Shown here piece by piece: positions 1 to 7,870 of a stretch of DNA of 64,000 nucleotides. The notes beneath the pieces are model-generated. The model ran no database searches, was not told the origin of the DNA, and saw only the letters and a list, made by a program, of their open reading frames with translations. Within the stretch, counting starts at the first letter, position 1; every line of letters begins with the position of its first letter. Origin of the DNA: Pseudomonadota bacterium (GTDB lineage Bacteria; Pseudomonadota; Alphaproteobacteria; Rhizobiales; Rhizobiaceae); the NCBI GenBank assembly GCA_023404095.1, contig JAEYDD010000032.1:124001-188000 (forward strand). Reading direction: 5' to 3'. The position numbers and the translations under genes were made by a program.

Positions 1-1296
1 GAGGTGCTCTGGGCCATGGCTCCGCACGTGATCTGGCCAATGCGCTTTGTCCTGCCGTTCCACAAAGGCGGCATCCGGCCGGCCTGGCTGATCCGGCTCG
101 GGCTGTTCCTCTACGACCATATTGGCGGCCGCAAGCTGCTGCCGGCAACGCGCACGCTCGACATGCGGCGGGATCCGTCCGGCAAGCCGCTCAAGAAACT
201 TTTCGACAAGGCGTTCGAGTATTCCGACGGATGGGTGGACGACGCGCGTCTGGTCGTCTTGAACGCGCGTGACGCCGCCGATCGCGGCGCCGATATCCGT
301 GTCGGGACCCGCGTCGTCTCTGCCCGTCGCGAGAACGCCCATTGGGATGTCGAGACCGAGAACATGGCCTCCGGCGAACGTGACGTGGTCAAGGCGCGCA
401 TGCTGGTAAACGCAAGCGGCCCCTGGGTGGACAAGGTCCTCGCCGGCGCCTTCGGCCAGAACGACGTGCACAATGTCCGCCTCGTGCAGGGCAGCCACAT
501 TGTCGTCCGCCGCAAGTTTTCCGATTCGCGCGCCTACTTCTTCCAGAATCCGGACGGTCGCATCATCTTCGCCATACCCTATCAGGACGATTTCACCCTG
601 ATCGGCACCACCGACCGCGACTACGAGGGTGATCCGCGCGAGGCGAGGATCAGCGACGAGGAGATCGACTATCTCTGCCGTTCGGCCAGCGAGTACTTCC
701 TCGAGCCAGTGACGCGCGATGACATCGTCTGGACCTACTCCGGTGTCCGCCCGCTGTTCGACGACGGCGCCAGCAAGGCGCAGGAGGCAACCCGCGACTA
801 CGTGCTGAAGGTGGACGGCAACGCCCAGAAGGCGCCGCTGCTCAACGTCTTCGGTGGCAAGCTGACCACCTATCGCCGGCTGGCAGAATCGGCGCTGGAG
901 AAGATCGGTGAGGCGATCGGAGAAAAAGGCCGCAAGTGGACGGCCGGCTCGCGGCTGCCGGGCGGCGATTTCGGGACCGGCGAGTTCGACAAGCAGGTCG
1001 CCCGCCTCTCGCAGCTTTATCCCTTTCTCGCCTCCACCCACGCAAGGCGGCTCGTCCGCCTCTACGGCACCCGCGCGACCAGACTTTTGGGCGAGGCAAA
1101 GACAATCGAGGATCTCGGCCGTCATTTTGGCAGCGATCTCTACGAAATAGAGGTACGTTGGCTGATGGCAGAGGAGTGGGCTCGACACGCAGACGATGTC
1201 CTGTGGCGCCGTACAAAGCGCGGCTTGAACCTGACGCCTGCAGAGGCGGAGGCATTGGAAGACTATATGACCAAGGCGTTGCAACCCCCGAACTGA
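1..1296 (+). CDS. glpD: glycerol-3-phosphate dehydrogenase, 3' part
   Basis: The product is an FAD-dependent membrane-associated dehydrogenase that oxidises sn-glycerol-3-phosphate to dihydroxyacetone phosphate and passes electrons to quinone. The reading frame is open from the first base, so the N-terminal FAD-binding Rossmann segment lies outside the window. About 431 codons remain. Visible DAO-family blocks include NASGPWVDKV, the AIPYQDDFTLIGTTDRDY block and the VFGGKLTTYRRLAE block, followed by the C-terminal helical domain. It is the first gene of a run of same-strand genes and is followed after 38 nt by a glycerol ABC transporter, as in the glpD-glpSTPQUV arrangement known from Rhizobium. 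The truncation is a window-edge effect; nothing suggests a pseudogene. Confidence 0.93.
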   Translation, partial: EVLWAMAPHVIWPMRFVLPFHKGGIRPAWLIRLGLFLYDHIGGRKLLPATRTLDMRRDPSGKPLKKLFDKAFEYSDGWVDDARLVVLNARDAADRGADIRVGTRVVSARRENAHWDVETENMASGERDVVKARMLVNASGPWVDKVLAGAFGQNDVHNVRLVQGSHIVVRRKFSDSRAYFFQNPDGRIIFAIPYQDDFTLIGTTDRDYEGDPREARISDEEIDYLCRSASEYFLEPVTRDDIVWTYSGVRPLFDDGASKAQEATRDYVLKVDGNAQKAPLLNVFGGKLTTYRRLAESALEKIGEAIGEKGRKWTAGSRLPGGDFGTGEFDKQVARLSQLYPFLASTHARRLVRLYGTRATRLLGEAKTIEDLGRHFGSDLYEIEVRWLMAEEWARHADDVLWRRTKRGLNLTPAEAEALEDYMTKALQPPN

Positions 1297-1334
1297 GGGG
1301 TTTCCAATGGCTGGGAGGAACATTGGAGACATGA

Positions 1335-2411
1335 ATGCTTGAATTGAGAGACACCGCGAAGGTCGTGGGAGGGGAGACGCACATCCACCCCACAAGCCTC
1401 GTGCTCGAGCGCGGGTCGCTGAACGTGCTGCTCGGCCCGACGCTGTCAGGCAAGACGTCGCTGATGCGGCTGATGGCCGGCCTTGACAAGCCGACCTTCG
1501 GCTCGATCTGGTTCGATGGCAAGGATGTCACCGGCCTGCGTGTGCAGGACCGGAGCGTCGCCATGGTCTACCAGCAGTTCATCAACTATCCGGCGATGAC
1601 CGTCTATGAGAACATCGCCTCGCCGATGCGCATCAAGGGTGCCGACCGGGAGACGATCGACCGCGAAGTACGCAAGGCGGCCGACCTCCTGAAGCTCACG
1701 CCCTATCTCGATCGAACGCCGCTGAACCTCTCCGGCGGCCAGCAGCAGCGCACGGCACTCGCCCGCGCCATCGTGAAGAACGCAAGCCTCGTCCTCCTCG
1801 ACGAACCGCTCGCCAACCTCGACTACAAGCTCCGCGAGGAATTGCGCGAGGAATTGCCGAAGATCTTCGCAGCCTCCGGCGCCATCTTCGTCTATGCCAC
1901 GACCGAACCTTCCGAAGCGCTTCTGCTGGGCGGCAACACCGCGACCATGGCGGAAGGCCGCATCACCCAGTTCGCGCCCACGATCGACGTCTATCGCAGC
2001 CCGGTCGACCTGATCACCGCCGAGACCTTCGCCGACCCGCCGCTGAACACTTTCGCTCTGACCAAGGTGAACGGGCATTTCGTGCTGGAGGGCGAGCGGG
2101 TTCTCAACGTTCCTGCCCATCTCGCCGGCATCGCCGACGGCCCCTGCACGGTCGCGTTCCAGCCGCACCACCTGTCGCTTTCGCCCCAGTCGGCCTCCGC
2201 AGCGCCGGTGACGGTGCGTACGGCGATCTCGGAGATCGCGGGGTCAGAAAGCTTCGTCCATGTCGAGTTTGCCGATACGCGCTGGGTCATGCTGGCGCCA
2301 GGCATCCACGACATCGAGCCCGATGCGACGATCACCGTCTATGTCGACACGCGCCATCTGATGGCGTTCGCCCCGGATGGCAGGGCCATCGCCCGCCCGG
2401 CGGCGGCCTGA
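1335..2411 (+). CDS. glpS: glycerol ABC transporter ATPase, GlpS-like
   Basis: This 358-residue MalK-type ATPase has an N-terminal nucleotide-binding domain and a C-terminal TOBE-like regulatory domain. Visible motifs are Walker A GPTLSGKT (34-41), Q-loop Q80, signature LSGGQ (132-136), Walker B LVLLDE (152-157) and D-loop NLD (161-163). The H-loop histidine is missing: the usual THD reads TTE, with Thr190 in the His position. The partner gene immediately downstream has complementary defects, which suggests an obligate heterodimer. The start is the ATG at 1335, with GGAGG about 20 nt upstream and a second GGAG closer to the codon. The gene sits between glpD and glpT-like genes, which supports glycerol uptake. 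The substrate is inferred from context, not from the sequence. Confidence 0.9.
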   Translation: MLELRDTAKVVGGETHIHPTSLVLERGSLNVLLGPTLSGKTSLMRLMAGLDKPTFGSIWFDGKDVTGLRVQDRSVAMVYQQFINYPAMTVYENIASPMRIKGADRETIDREVRKAADLLKLTPYLDRTPLNLSGGQQQRTALARAIVKNASLVLLDEPLANLDYKLREELREELPKIFAASGAIFVYATTEPSEALLLGGNTATMAEGRITQFAPTIDVYRSPVDLITAETFADPPLNTFALTKVNGHFVLEGERVLNVPAHLAGIADGPCTVAFQPHHLSLSPQSASAAPVTVRTAISEIAGSESFVHVEFADTRWVMLAPGIHDIEPDATITVYVDTRHLMAFAPDGRAIARPAAA

Positions 2412-2421
2412 GGAGGACCCC

Positions 2422-3492
2422 ATGGCACGCATCAATCTCGAGCACATCCGCCACGCCTACGGCGAGAAACCGAAATCGGAGGCCGACTATGCACTCAAGG
2501 AAGTGCATCACGAATGGAACGACGGCGGCGCCTATGCGCTGCTGGGACCTTCCGGCTGCGGCAAGACCACGCTTTTGAATATCATCTCCGGCCTGCTGCA
2601 GCCTTCCGAGGGACGGATCCTGTTCGACGGCCGCGACGTCACCGAGCTTTCGACACAGCAGCGCAACATCGCCCAGGTGTTCCAGTTTCCGGTCATCTAC
2701 GACACGATGACGGTCTACGACAACCTAGCCTTCCCGTTGCGCAACCGCCACGTCCCGGAAGCCGAGGTCGACCGCCGGGTTCGCGAGACCATCGACATGA
2801 TCGGCCTCTCCGGCTGGGCCGACCGGAAGGCGCGCCGCCTGACCGCCGACCAGAAGCAGAAGATCTCGCTCGGCCGAGGGCTGGTACGCAACGACGTCAA
2901 CGCCATCCTGTTCGACGAACCGCTGACGGTGATCGACCCGCACATGAAATGGGTGCTGCGCTCGCAGTTGAAGAAGCTGCACCGGCAATTCGGCTTCACC
3001 ATGGTCTACGTTACCCACGACCAGACCGAGGCGCTGACCTTCGCCGACAAGGTCGTCGTCATGTATGACGGCCAGATCGTCCAGATCGGCACGCCGGCCG
3101 AGCTCTTCGAGCGTCCGAGCCACACCTTCGTCGGCTACTTCATCGGCTCGCCGGGCATGAACCTGCTGCCGGCGGAGATCGACGGCAGCACCGTCTCGCT
3201 CGGCACCGACGCGGTCACGCTCGACTACCAACCCAAGATTGCCGCAGGCGCCAGGACCGAACTCGGCATCCGCCCGGAGTTCGTCCGTCTCGGCCGAGAG
3301 GGCATGCACGTGCGTGTGAGGAAGGTCGAGGACATCGGCCGGCAGAAGATCGTCCGCGCCGAATTTGCCGGCAAGCCGATCGCGATCGTCTTGCCCGAGG
3401 ATGGCGAGATCCCGGCGGAGCCGCGCATCACCTTCGATCCTTCCGCCATCAACATTTACGCCGACAGCTGGCGCGTCGGCAGGGAGGCCTGA
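2422..3492 (+). CDS. glpT: glycerol ABC transporter ATPase, GlpT-like
   Basis: This 356-residue MalK-type ATPase is the second of the pair. Walker A GPSGCGKT (42-49), Q88, Walker B AILFDE (161-166) and the H-loop THD with His199 are canonical. The ABC signature is degenerate: LSGGQ is replaced by LTADQ (140-144), and the D-loop reads VID. The C-terminal TOBE-like domain includes the GIRPEFVRLG block. The start is the ATG at 2422 behind AGGAGG; an upstream in-frame codon at 2377 lies inside the preceding gene and has no ribosome-binding site. The gene is ten bases from glpS. Note that this rhizobial GlpT is an ATPase, unrelated to the E. coli GlpT antiporter. Confidence 0.9.
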   Translation: MARINLEHIRHAYGEKPKSEADYALKEVHHEWNDGGAYALLGPSGCGKTTLLNIISGLLQPSEGRILFDGRDVTELSTQQRNIAQVFQFPVIYDTMTVYDNLAFPLRNRHVPEAEVDRRVRETIDMIGLSGWADRKARRLTADQKQKISLGRGLVRNDVNAILFDEPLTVIDPHMKWVLRSQLKKLHRQFGFTMVYVTHDQTEALTFADKVVVMYDGQIVQIGTPAELFERPSHTFVGYFIGSPGMNLLPAEIDGSTVSLGTDAVTLDYQPKIAAGARTELGIRPEFVRLGREGMHVRVRKVEDIGRQKIVRAEFAGKPIAIVLPEDGEIPAEPRITFDPSAINIYADSWRVGREA

Positions 3493-3494
3493 TC

Positions 3495-4361
3495 ATGGAA
3501 AGAACCTGGAACAACAAGGCCTGGTTCATGGTCCTGCCGGTGTTGCTGCTGGTCGCCTTCTCGGCCGTCATCCCGCTGATGACGGTGGTCAATTATTCGG
3601 TCCAGGACACCTTCGGCAACAACCAGTTCTTCTGGGCCGGCACCGACTGGTTCACCGAAATCCTTCACTCCGACCGCTTCTGGGCAGCACTCGGCCGCAA
3701 TCTGCTCTTCTCCGCCATCATTCTGACGATCGAGATCCCGCTGGGCATTCTGATCGCCCTCAACATGCCGAAGAAGGGCATCGGCGTACCCGTTTGTCTG
3801 GTGCTCATGTCCCTGCCGCTGCTGATCCCGTGGAACGTGGTCGGCACGATCTGGCAGGTGTTCGGCCGCGTCGACATCGGGCTTCTCGGCTTCACGCTGA
3901 AGGCGCTCGGCTTCGATTACAACTACGTCAACGACGTGTTCGACGCCTGGGTGACGCTGATCGTCATGGACGTCTGGCACTGGACGAGCCTCGTTGTGCT
4001 TTTGTGCTATGCCGGCCTCGTCTCCATCCCCGAGGCCTACTACCAGGCCGCCAAGATCGACGGCGCCTCGCGCTGGGCCGTCTTCCGCCACATCCAGCTG
4101 CCGAAGATGAAGCGCGTGCTTCTGATCGCCTTCCTGCTGCGCTTCATGGACAGTTTCATGATCTACACCGAACCCTTCGTCGTCACCGGCGGCGGCCCGG
4201 GCAACTCGACCACCTTCCTGTCGATCGACCTCGTCAAGATGGCGATCGGCCAGTTCGACCTCGGACCGGCCGCTGCCATGTCGATCATCTACTTCCTCAT
4301 CATCCTGCTGTTGTCGTGGATCTTCTATACGGTCATGACCAGCAGCGACGACCAGGCGTGA
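3495..4361 (+). CDS. glpP: glycerol ABC transporter permease, GlpP-like
   Basis: This 288-residue inner-membrane permease is of the MalF/UgpA type with about six membrane segments; the first covers roughly residues 10-32. The cytoplasmic coupling loop carries the EAA motif, seen as EAYYQAAKIDGA followed by the F-x-x-I-x-L-P element. It begins two bases after the glpT-like gene ends, so the two are translationally linked. The next permease follows after 10 nt. Together they would form the transmembrane heterodimer energised by the two ATPases upstream. Glycerol as substrate follows from glpD linkage and the known rhizobial operon; it cannot be read from the permease itself. Confidence 0.9.
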   Translation: MERTWNNKAWFMVLPVLLLVAFSAVIPLMTVVNYSVQDTFGNNQFFWAGTDWFTEILHSDRFWAALGRNLLFSAIILTIEIPLGILIALNMPKKGIGVPVCLVLMSLPLLIPWNVVGTIWQVFGRVDIGLLGFTLKALGFDYNYVNDVFDAWVTLIVMDVWHWTSLVVLLCYAGLVSIPEAYYQAAKIDGASRWAVFRHIQLPKMKRVLLIAFLLRFMDSFMIYTEPFVVTGGGPGNSTTFLSIDLVKMAIGQFDLGPAAAMSIIYFLIILLLSWIFYTVMTSSDDQA

Positions 4362-4371
4362 GGAGGAAAAG

Positions 4372-5268
4372 ATGACCGCCCGCGTTGAAACCCAAACCTC
4401 CACCCCGGCCGTACCGACGGCAACGGCGAAGCCCGTACCGCAAGCCCTTACCGCCGACAGCACGCCCCGTCGCAACTTCGGCTGGCTGGTGCCGACGCTC
4501 TACATCATCTTCCTGATGTTGCCGATCTACTGGCTCGTCAACATGAGCTTCAAGACGAACACCGAGATCACCGGCACCTTCTCACTGTGGCCGCAGGACC
4601 CGACGCTCCGGAACTACATCATCATCTTCACCGATCCCGCCTGGTACTCGGGCTACATCAACTCGATCCTCTATGTGGTGATGAACACGGTGATCTCGAT
4701 CGCTGTGGCACTGCCGGCGGCCTACGCCTTCTCGCGCTACCGCTTCCTCGGTGACAAGCACCTGTTTTTCTGGCTGCTGACCAACCGCATGGCCCCGCCC
4801 GCCGTGTTTGCGCTGCCCTTCTTCCAGCTCTACTCGGCTTTCGGCCTGATCGACACCCACATTGCAGTGGCTTTGGCCCACTGCCTGTTCAACGTGCCGC
4901 TTGCCGTCTGGATCCTGGAGGGTTTCATGTCCGGCGTGCCGAAGGAGATCGATGAGACGGCCTATATCGACGGCTACTCTTTCCCGAAGTTCTTCGCCAA
5001 GATCTTCGTGCCGCTGATCGCGTCGGGCATCGGTGTCGCCGCCTTCTTCTGCTTCATGTTCTCCTGGGTGGAACTGCTGATCGCCCGCACGCTGACGACG
5101 ACGGATGCCAAGCCGATCGCCGCCACGATGACGCGCACGGTCTCGGCATCCGGCATGGACTGGGGCGTGCTCGCCGCTGCCGGAGTGCTGACCATCATCC
5201 CCGGCGCCCTCGTCATCTATTTCGTCCGCAATTACATCGCCAAGGGCTTTGCCCTGGGGAGGGTCTGA
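4372..5268 (+). CDS. glpQ: glycerol ABC transporter permease, GlpQ-like
   Basis: This 298-residue permease is of the MalG/UgpE type. A Thr/Pro/Ala-rich N-terminal tail of about 35 residues, longer than usual for the family, precedes the first membrane segment (about 38-60). The EAA loop reads EIDETAYIDGYSFPKF and then the I-F-V-P-L element, a slightly divergent form of the motif. The ribosome-binding site is GAGGA ahead of the ATG. The stop codon shares one base with the start of the next gene (TGATG), indicating coupled translation. The E. coli gene called glpQ is a phosphodiesterase and is unrelated. Confidence 0.9.
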   Translation: MTARVETQTSTPAVPTATAKPVPQALTADSTPRRNFGWLVPTLYIIFLMLPIYWLVNMSFKTNTEITGTFSLWPQDPTLRNYIIIFTDPAWYSGYINSILYVVMNTVISIAVALPAAYAFSRYRFLGDKHLFFWLLTNRMAPPAVFALPFFQLYSAFGLIDTHIAVALAHCLFNVPLAVWILEGFMSGVPKEIDETAYIDGYSFPKFFAKIFVPLIASGIGVAAFFCFMFSWVELLIARTLTTTDAKPIAATMTRTVSASGMDWGVLAAAGVLTIIPGALVIYFVRNYIAKGFALGRV

Positions 5269-5687
5269 TGGCCGCCAACGCTAACCACAACAATCGCTGG
5301 CCTTTGCCGCTCGCCGCCGTGCTGCTCATCTACGCGCTAGCCGCCGGCATGCTCATGATGTCGCTGCCGGTCAAGGACGGCGCGCGCGACTGGTTTGCAC
5401 CGCTCATTCCCGGCGGATGGATGGCTTGGACATTCCCGACAGCGATGTTCTTCCTGACTATTTTCGCGCTGCTGGCGCTGCTGGCAGTCTGGGAATATGC
5501 GCGTCCGGGGGGCAATCCGCGCCTCGGCATCCTGCGCTTCGAGACGACGCGCGGCGACCGGCTGTTCTTGTCGCTGCTCGGCTCGGCATACATCAATCTC
5601 GCATGGCTGGGACTGGTCGGTCCCAACCTGTGGTGGGCACTTGCCCTGTGCGTGGTCTACGTCGTCGGCGTATTCCGATACGTGTGA
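5268..5687 (+). CDS. glpU: small membrane protein of the glycerol ABC operon, GlpU-like (DUF2160 type)
   Basis: This is a 139-residue protein with about four predicted membrane segments (roughly 12-32, 48-70, 95-115 and 118-136) and short loops. No catalytic motif is visible. It is translationally coupled to the second permease through a one-base overlap and lies directly before the binding-protein gene. That position matches the conserved glpU of the rhizobial glycerol operon, whose product resembles the DUF2160 family. Its role is not evident from the sequence. It could be an accessory transporter subunit or an assembly factor. The family assignment is from memory of the operon, not from a search. 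Confidence 0.8.
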   Translation: MAANANHNNRWPLPLAAVLLIYALAAGMLMMSLPVKDGARDWFAPLIPGGWMAWTFPTAMFFLTIFALLALLAVWEYARPGGNPRLGILRFETTRGDRLFLSLLGSAYINLAWLGLVGPNLWWALALCVVYVVGVFRYV

Positions 5688-5761
5688 GGCAATGAAAACC
5701 GGGGGGCTAGGGAGGATCCTGCCTTTCAAACTGCAGTCGCACAACCCAAGGGAGGATTATG

Positions 5762-7486
5762 ATGCGAAGGCACCTATTGACAACGACGGCAGTCATGCTG
5801 TTGGCAATGACTGGCACGGCGTTTGCGGACATGGACGCGGCAAAGAAATTCCTCGATGCCGAGATCGGCGATCTCTCCAGTCTCGACCGCGCCGCCCAGG
5901 AAGCGGAAATGCAGTGGTTCATCGACGCCGCCAAGCCGTTCGCCGGCATGGATATCAAGGTCGTCTCCGAAACGATCACCACGCATGAATACGAGTCCAA
6001 GGTTCTTGCACCGGCCTTCACCGCGATCACCGGCATCAAGATTACCCACGACCTGATCGGCGAAGGCGACGTCATCGAAAAGCTTCAGACGCAGATGCAG
6101 TCGGGCGAGAACATCTATGACGCCTATGTCAACGACTCGGACCTGATCGGCACCCACTGGCGCTACCAGCAGGCCCGTTCGCTGACCGACTTCATGGCCA
6201 ATGAAGGCAAGGACGTCACCAACCCCAACCTCGACCTCGCCGACTTCATCGGCACCTCGTTCACCACTGCTCCGGACGGCAAGCTCTACCAGCTTCCGGA
6301 CCAGCAGTTCGCGAACCTCTACTGGTTCCGCTACGACTGGTTCAACGACGAAAAGAACAAGGCCGACTTCAAGGCCAAGTACGGCTACGACCTCGGCGTT
6401 CCCGTCAACTGGTCGGCTTACGAGGACATCGCCGAATTCTTCACCGGTCGCGAAATCGACGGCAAGAAGGTCTATGGCCACATGGACTACGGCAAGAAGG
6501 ACCCGTCGCTCGGCTGGCGCTTCACCGACGCCTGGCTCTCGATGGCCGGCAACGGCGACCGGGGCATTCCGAACGGCAAGCCGGTCGACGAATGGGGCAT
6601 CAAGGTCGATGAAAACTCCCGTCCGGTCGGCTCGTGCGTCGCCCGCGGCGGCGACACCAACGGCCCGGCTGCCGTCTATTCGATCGAGAAGTACCTGCAG
6701 TGGCTGAAGGCCTACGCACCGGCCGCCGCCCAGGGCATGACCTTCTCCGAATCGGGTCCGGTTCCCTCGCAGGGCGAAGTCGCCCAGCAGATGTTCACCT
6801 ACACGGCGTTCACTGCTGACTTCGTGAAGCCGGGTCTTCCGGTCGTGAACGAGGACGGCACGCCGAAGTGGCGTTTCGCTCCCTCGCCGCACGGCGTCTA
6901 CTGGAAGGACGGCATGAAGCTCGGCTACCAGGATGTGGGTTCCTGGACGCTGATGAAGTCGACGCCTGACGACCGCGCCAAGGCTGCATGGCTCTACGCG
7001 CAGTTCGTCACCTCGAAGACCGTGGACGTGAAGAAGAGCCATGTCGGCCTGACACTCATTCGCGAATCCTCGATCCGCCACAAGTCGTTCACCGAGCGGG
7101 CGCCGAAGCTCGGCGGTCTGATCGAGTTCTACCGTTCGCCGGCCCGCGTTCAGTGGTCGCCGACCGGCACGAACATCCCGGACTATCCGAAGCTCGCCCA
7201 GCTGTGGTGGCAGGCGATCGGCGATGCGTCGTCGGGTGCGAAGACCCCGCAGGAAGCCATGGACTCGCTCTGCGCCGAGCAGGAAAAGGTACTGGAACGC
7301 CTCGAGCGCGCCGGCGTCATGGGCGACATGGGTCCGAAGCTCGCCGAAGAGCACGACATCGACTACTGGAACAAGGACGCCATCGCCAAGGGCAACCTCG
7401 CTCCGCAGTTGAAGATCGCAGACGAGAAGGAAAAGCCCCTCACCGTCAACTACGACGAACTCGTCAAGAGCTGGCAGGAACAGTGA
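5762..7486 (+). CDS. glpV: glycerol ABC transporter periplasmic binding protein, GlpV-like
   Basis: This 574-residue extracellular solute-binding protein has a Sec signal peptide: Arg-Arg near the start, a hydrophobic core to about residue 18, and cleavage after TAFA. Mature blocks include KVVSETITTHEYESKVLAPAF and YVNDSDLIGTH, typical of large carbohydrate/polyol binding proteins. At about 570 residues it is longer than common sugar-binding proteins (about 420), as known for this glycerol-binding type. Two adjacent ATG codons occur at 5759 and 5762; the second is better spaced from GGGAGG. The gene is last in the operon and is followed by a strong terminator 57 nt downstream. Confidence 0.9.
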   Translation: MRRHLLTTTAVMLLAMTGTAFADMDAAKKFLDAEIGDLSSLDRAAQEAEMQWFIDAAKPFAGMDIKVVSETITTHEYESKVLAPAFTAITGIKITHDLIGEGDVIEKLQTQMQSGENIYDAYVNDSDLIGTHWRYQQARSLTDFMANEGKDVTNPNLDLADFIGTSFTTAPDGKLYQLPDQQFANLYWFRYDWFNDEKNKADFKAKYGYDLGVPVNWSAYEDIAEFFTGREIDGKKVYGHMDYGKKDPSLGWRFTDAWLSMAGNGDRGIPNGKPVDEWGIKVDENSRPVGSCVARGGDTNGPAAVYSIEKYLQWLKAYAPAAAQGMTFSESGPVPSQGEVAQQMFTYTAFTADFVKPGLPVVNEDGTPKWRFAPSPHGVYWKDGMKLGYQDVGSWTLMKSTPDDRAKAAWLYAQFVTSKTVDVKKSHVGLTLIRESSIRHKSFTERAPKLGGLIEFYRSPARVQWSPTGTNIPDYPKLAQLWWQAIGDASSGAKTPQEAMDSLCAEQEKVLERLERAGVMGDMGPKLAEEHDIDYWNKDAIAKGNLAPQLKIADEKEKPLTVNYDELVKSWQEQ

Positions 7487-7505
7487 TCACTGCAACAGTG
7501 ATCAC
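7479..7505. repeat. 12-bp direct repeat at the glpV stop codon
   Basis: AACAGTGATCAC occurs at 7479-7490 and again at 7494-7505. The first copy is part of a perfect 12-bp palindrome, CAGTGATCACTG (7481-7492), that includes the glpV stop codon. It may be a local duplication or a small binding or processing site. No function is assigned. Confidence 0.5.
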
Positions 7506-7542
7506 CCAAACAGGGCTCACGCGGACCTGAGCCCGAAGAAGC

Positions 7543-7570
7543 ACCGCCCGGATGGAAACGTCCGGGCGGT
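7543..7570 (+). terminator. intrinsic terminator of the glpD-glpSTPQUV operon
   Basis: ACCGCCCGGA (7543-7552) pairs perfectly with TCCGGGCGGT (7561-7570) around an 8-nt loop. It lies 57 nt after the glpV stop. The following sequence is only weakly T-rich (TTCGCGTTTCG), but the 10-bp GC-rich stem is convincing. Confidence 0.75.
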
Positions 7571-7627
7571 TCGCGTTTCGCCGACACGGGTTGATGAAAC
7601 ATCAGTTGAGCCTCAGGCGCAGCGCGG

Positions 7628-7870
7628 TTGATGACTGCATCTTTGGGCGGGCATCGTTGCCTATCGACGTCCAGCAGGTCGTTGGCGAGATGGGGGGCTT
7701 CTGGCACCTATTCGACCGTCAAAGCGACACTGGCACTGCGGCGCCCGGCCAAGCCCTGGCGCGGCGCGCGCGCATCGCTGCGACTGATCCGAAATGCCAA
7801 GCAGTTTTGCGCGCCATGCCTGATGACCGGCGCCATTCTCCAGATCGACGGCTCAGATCCGTGTTGCCTT
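7628..7870 (+). pseudogene. 3' remnant of a short-chain dehydrogenase/reductase gene
   Basis: In one frame the translation shows an SDR catalytic block: Ser-Ser, then about 12 residues, then YSTVK, which is the YxxxK motif in an RWGASGTYSTVKATL context. About 40 codons later comes MTGAILQIDGSDP, which resembles the C-terminal end typical of SDRs. The distance between these blocks is roughly half the usual length, and no Rossmann TGxxxGIG element or start precedes them. An in-frame stop at 7607-7609 closes the frame upstream. I read this as a decayed gene with its N-terminal half deleted and an internal deletion. Its 3' end runs into the convergent enolase-family gene. The motifs are seen; the decay is inferred. 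Confidence 0.45.

Noticed and set aside
2377..2421. A 15-codon N-terminal extension of the GlpT-like ATPase
   Set aside because: It starts inside glpS, has no ribosome-binding site, and the conserved start at 2422 has a perfect AGGAGG.
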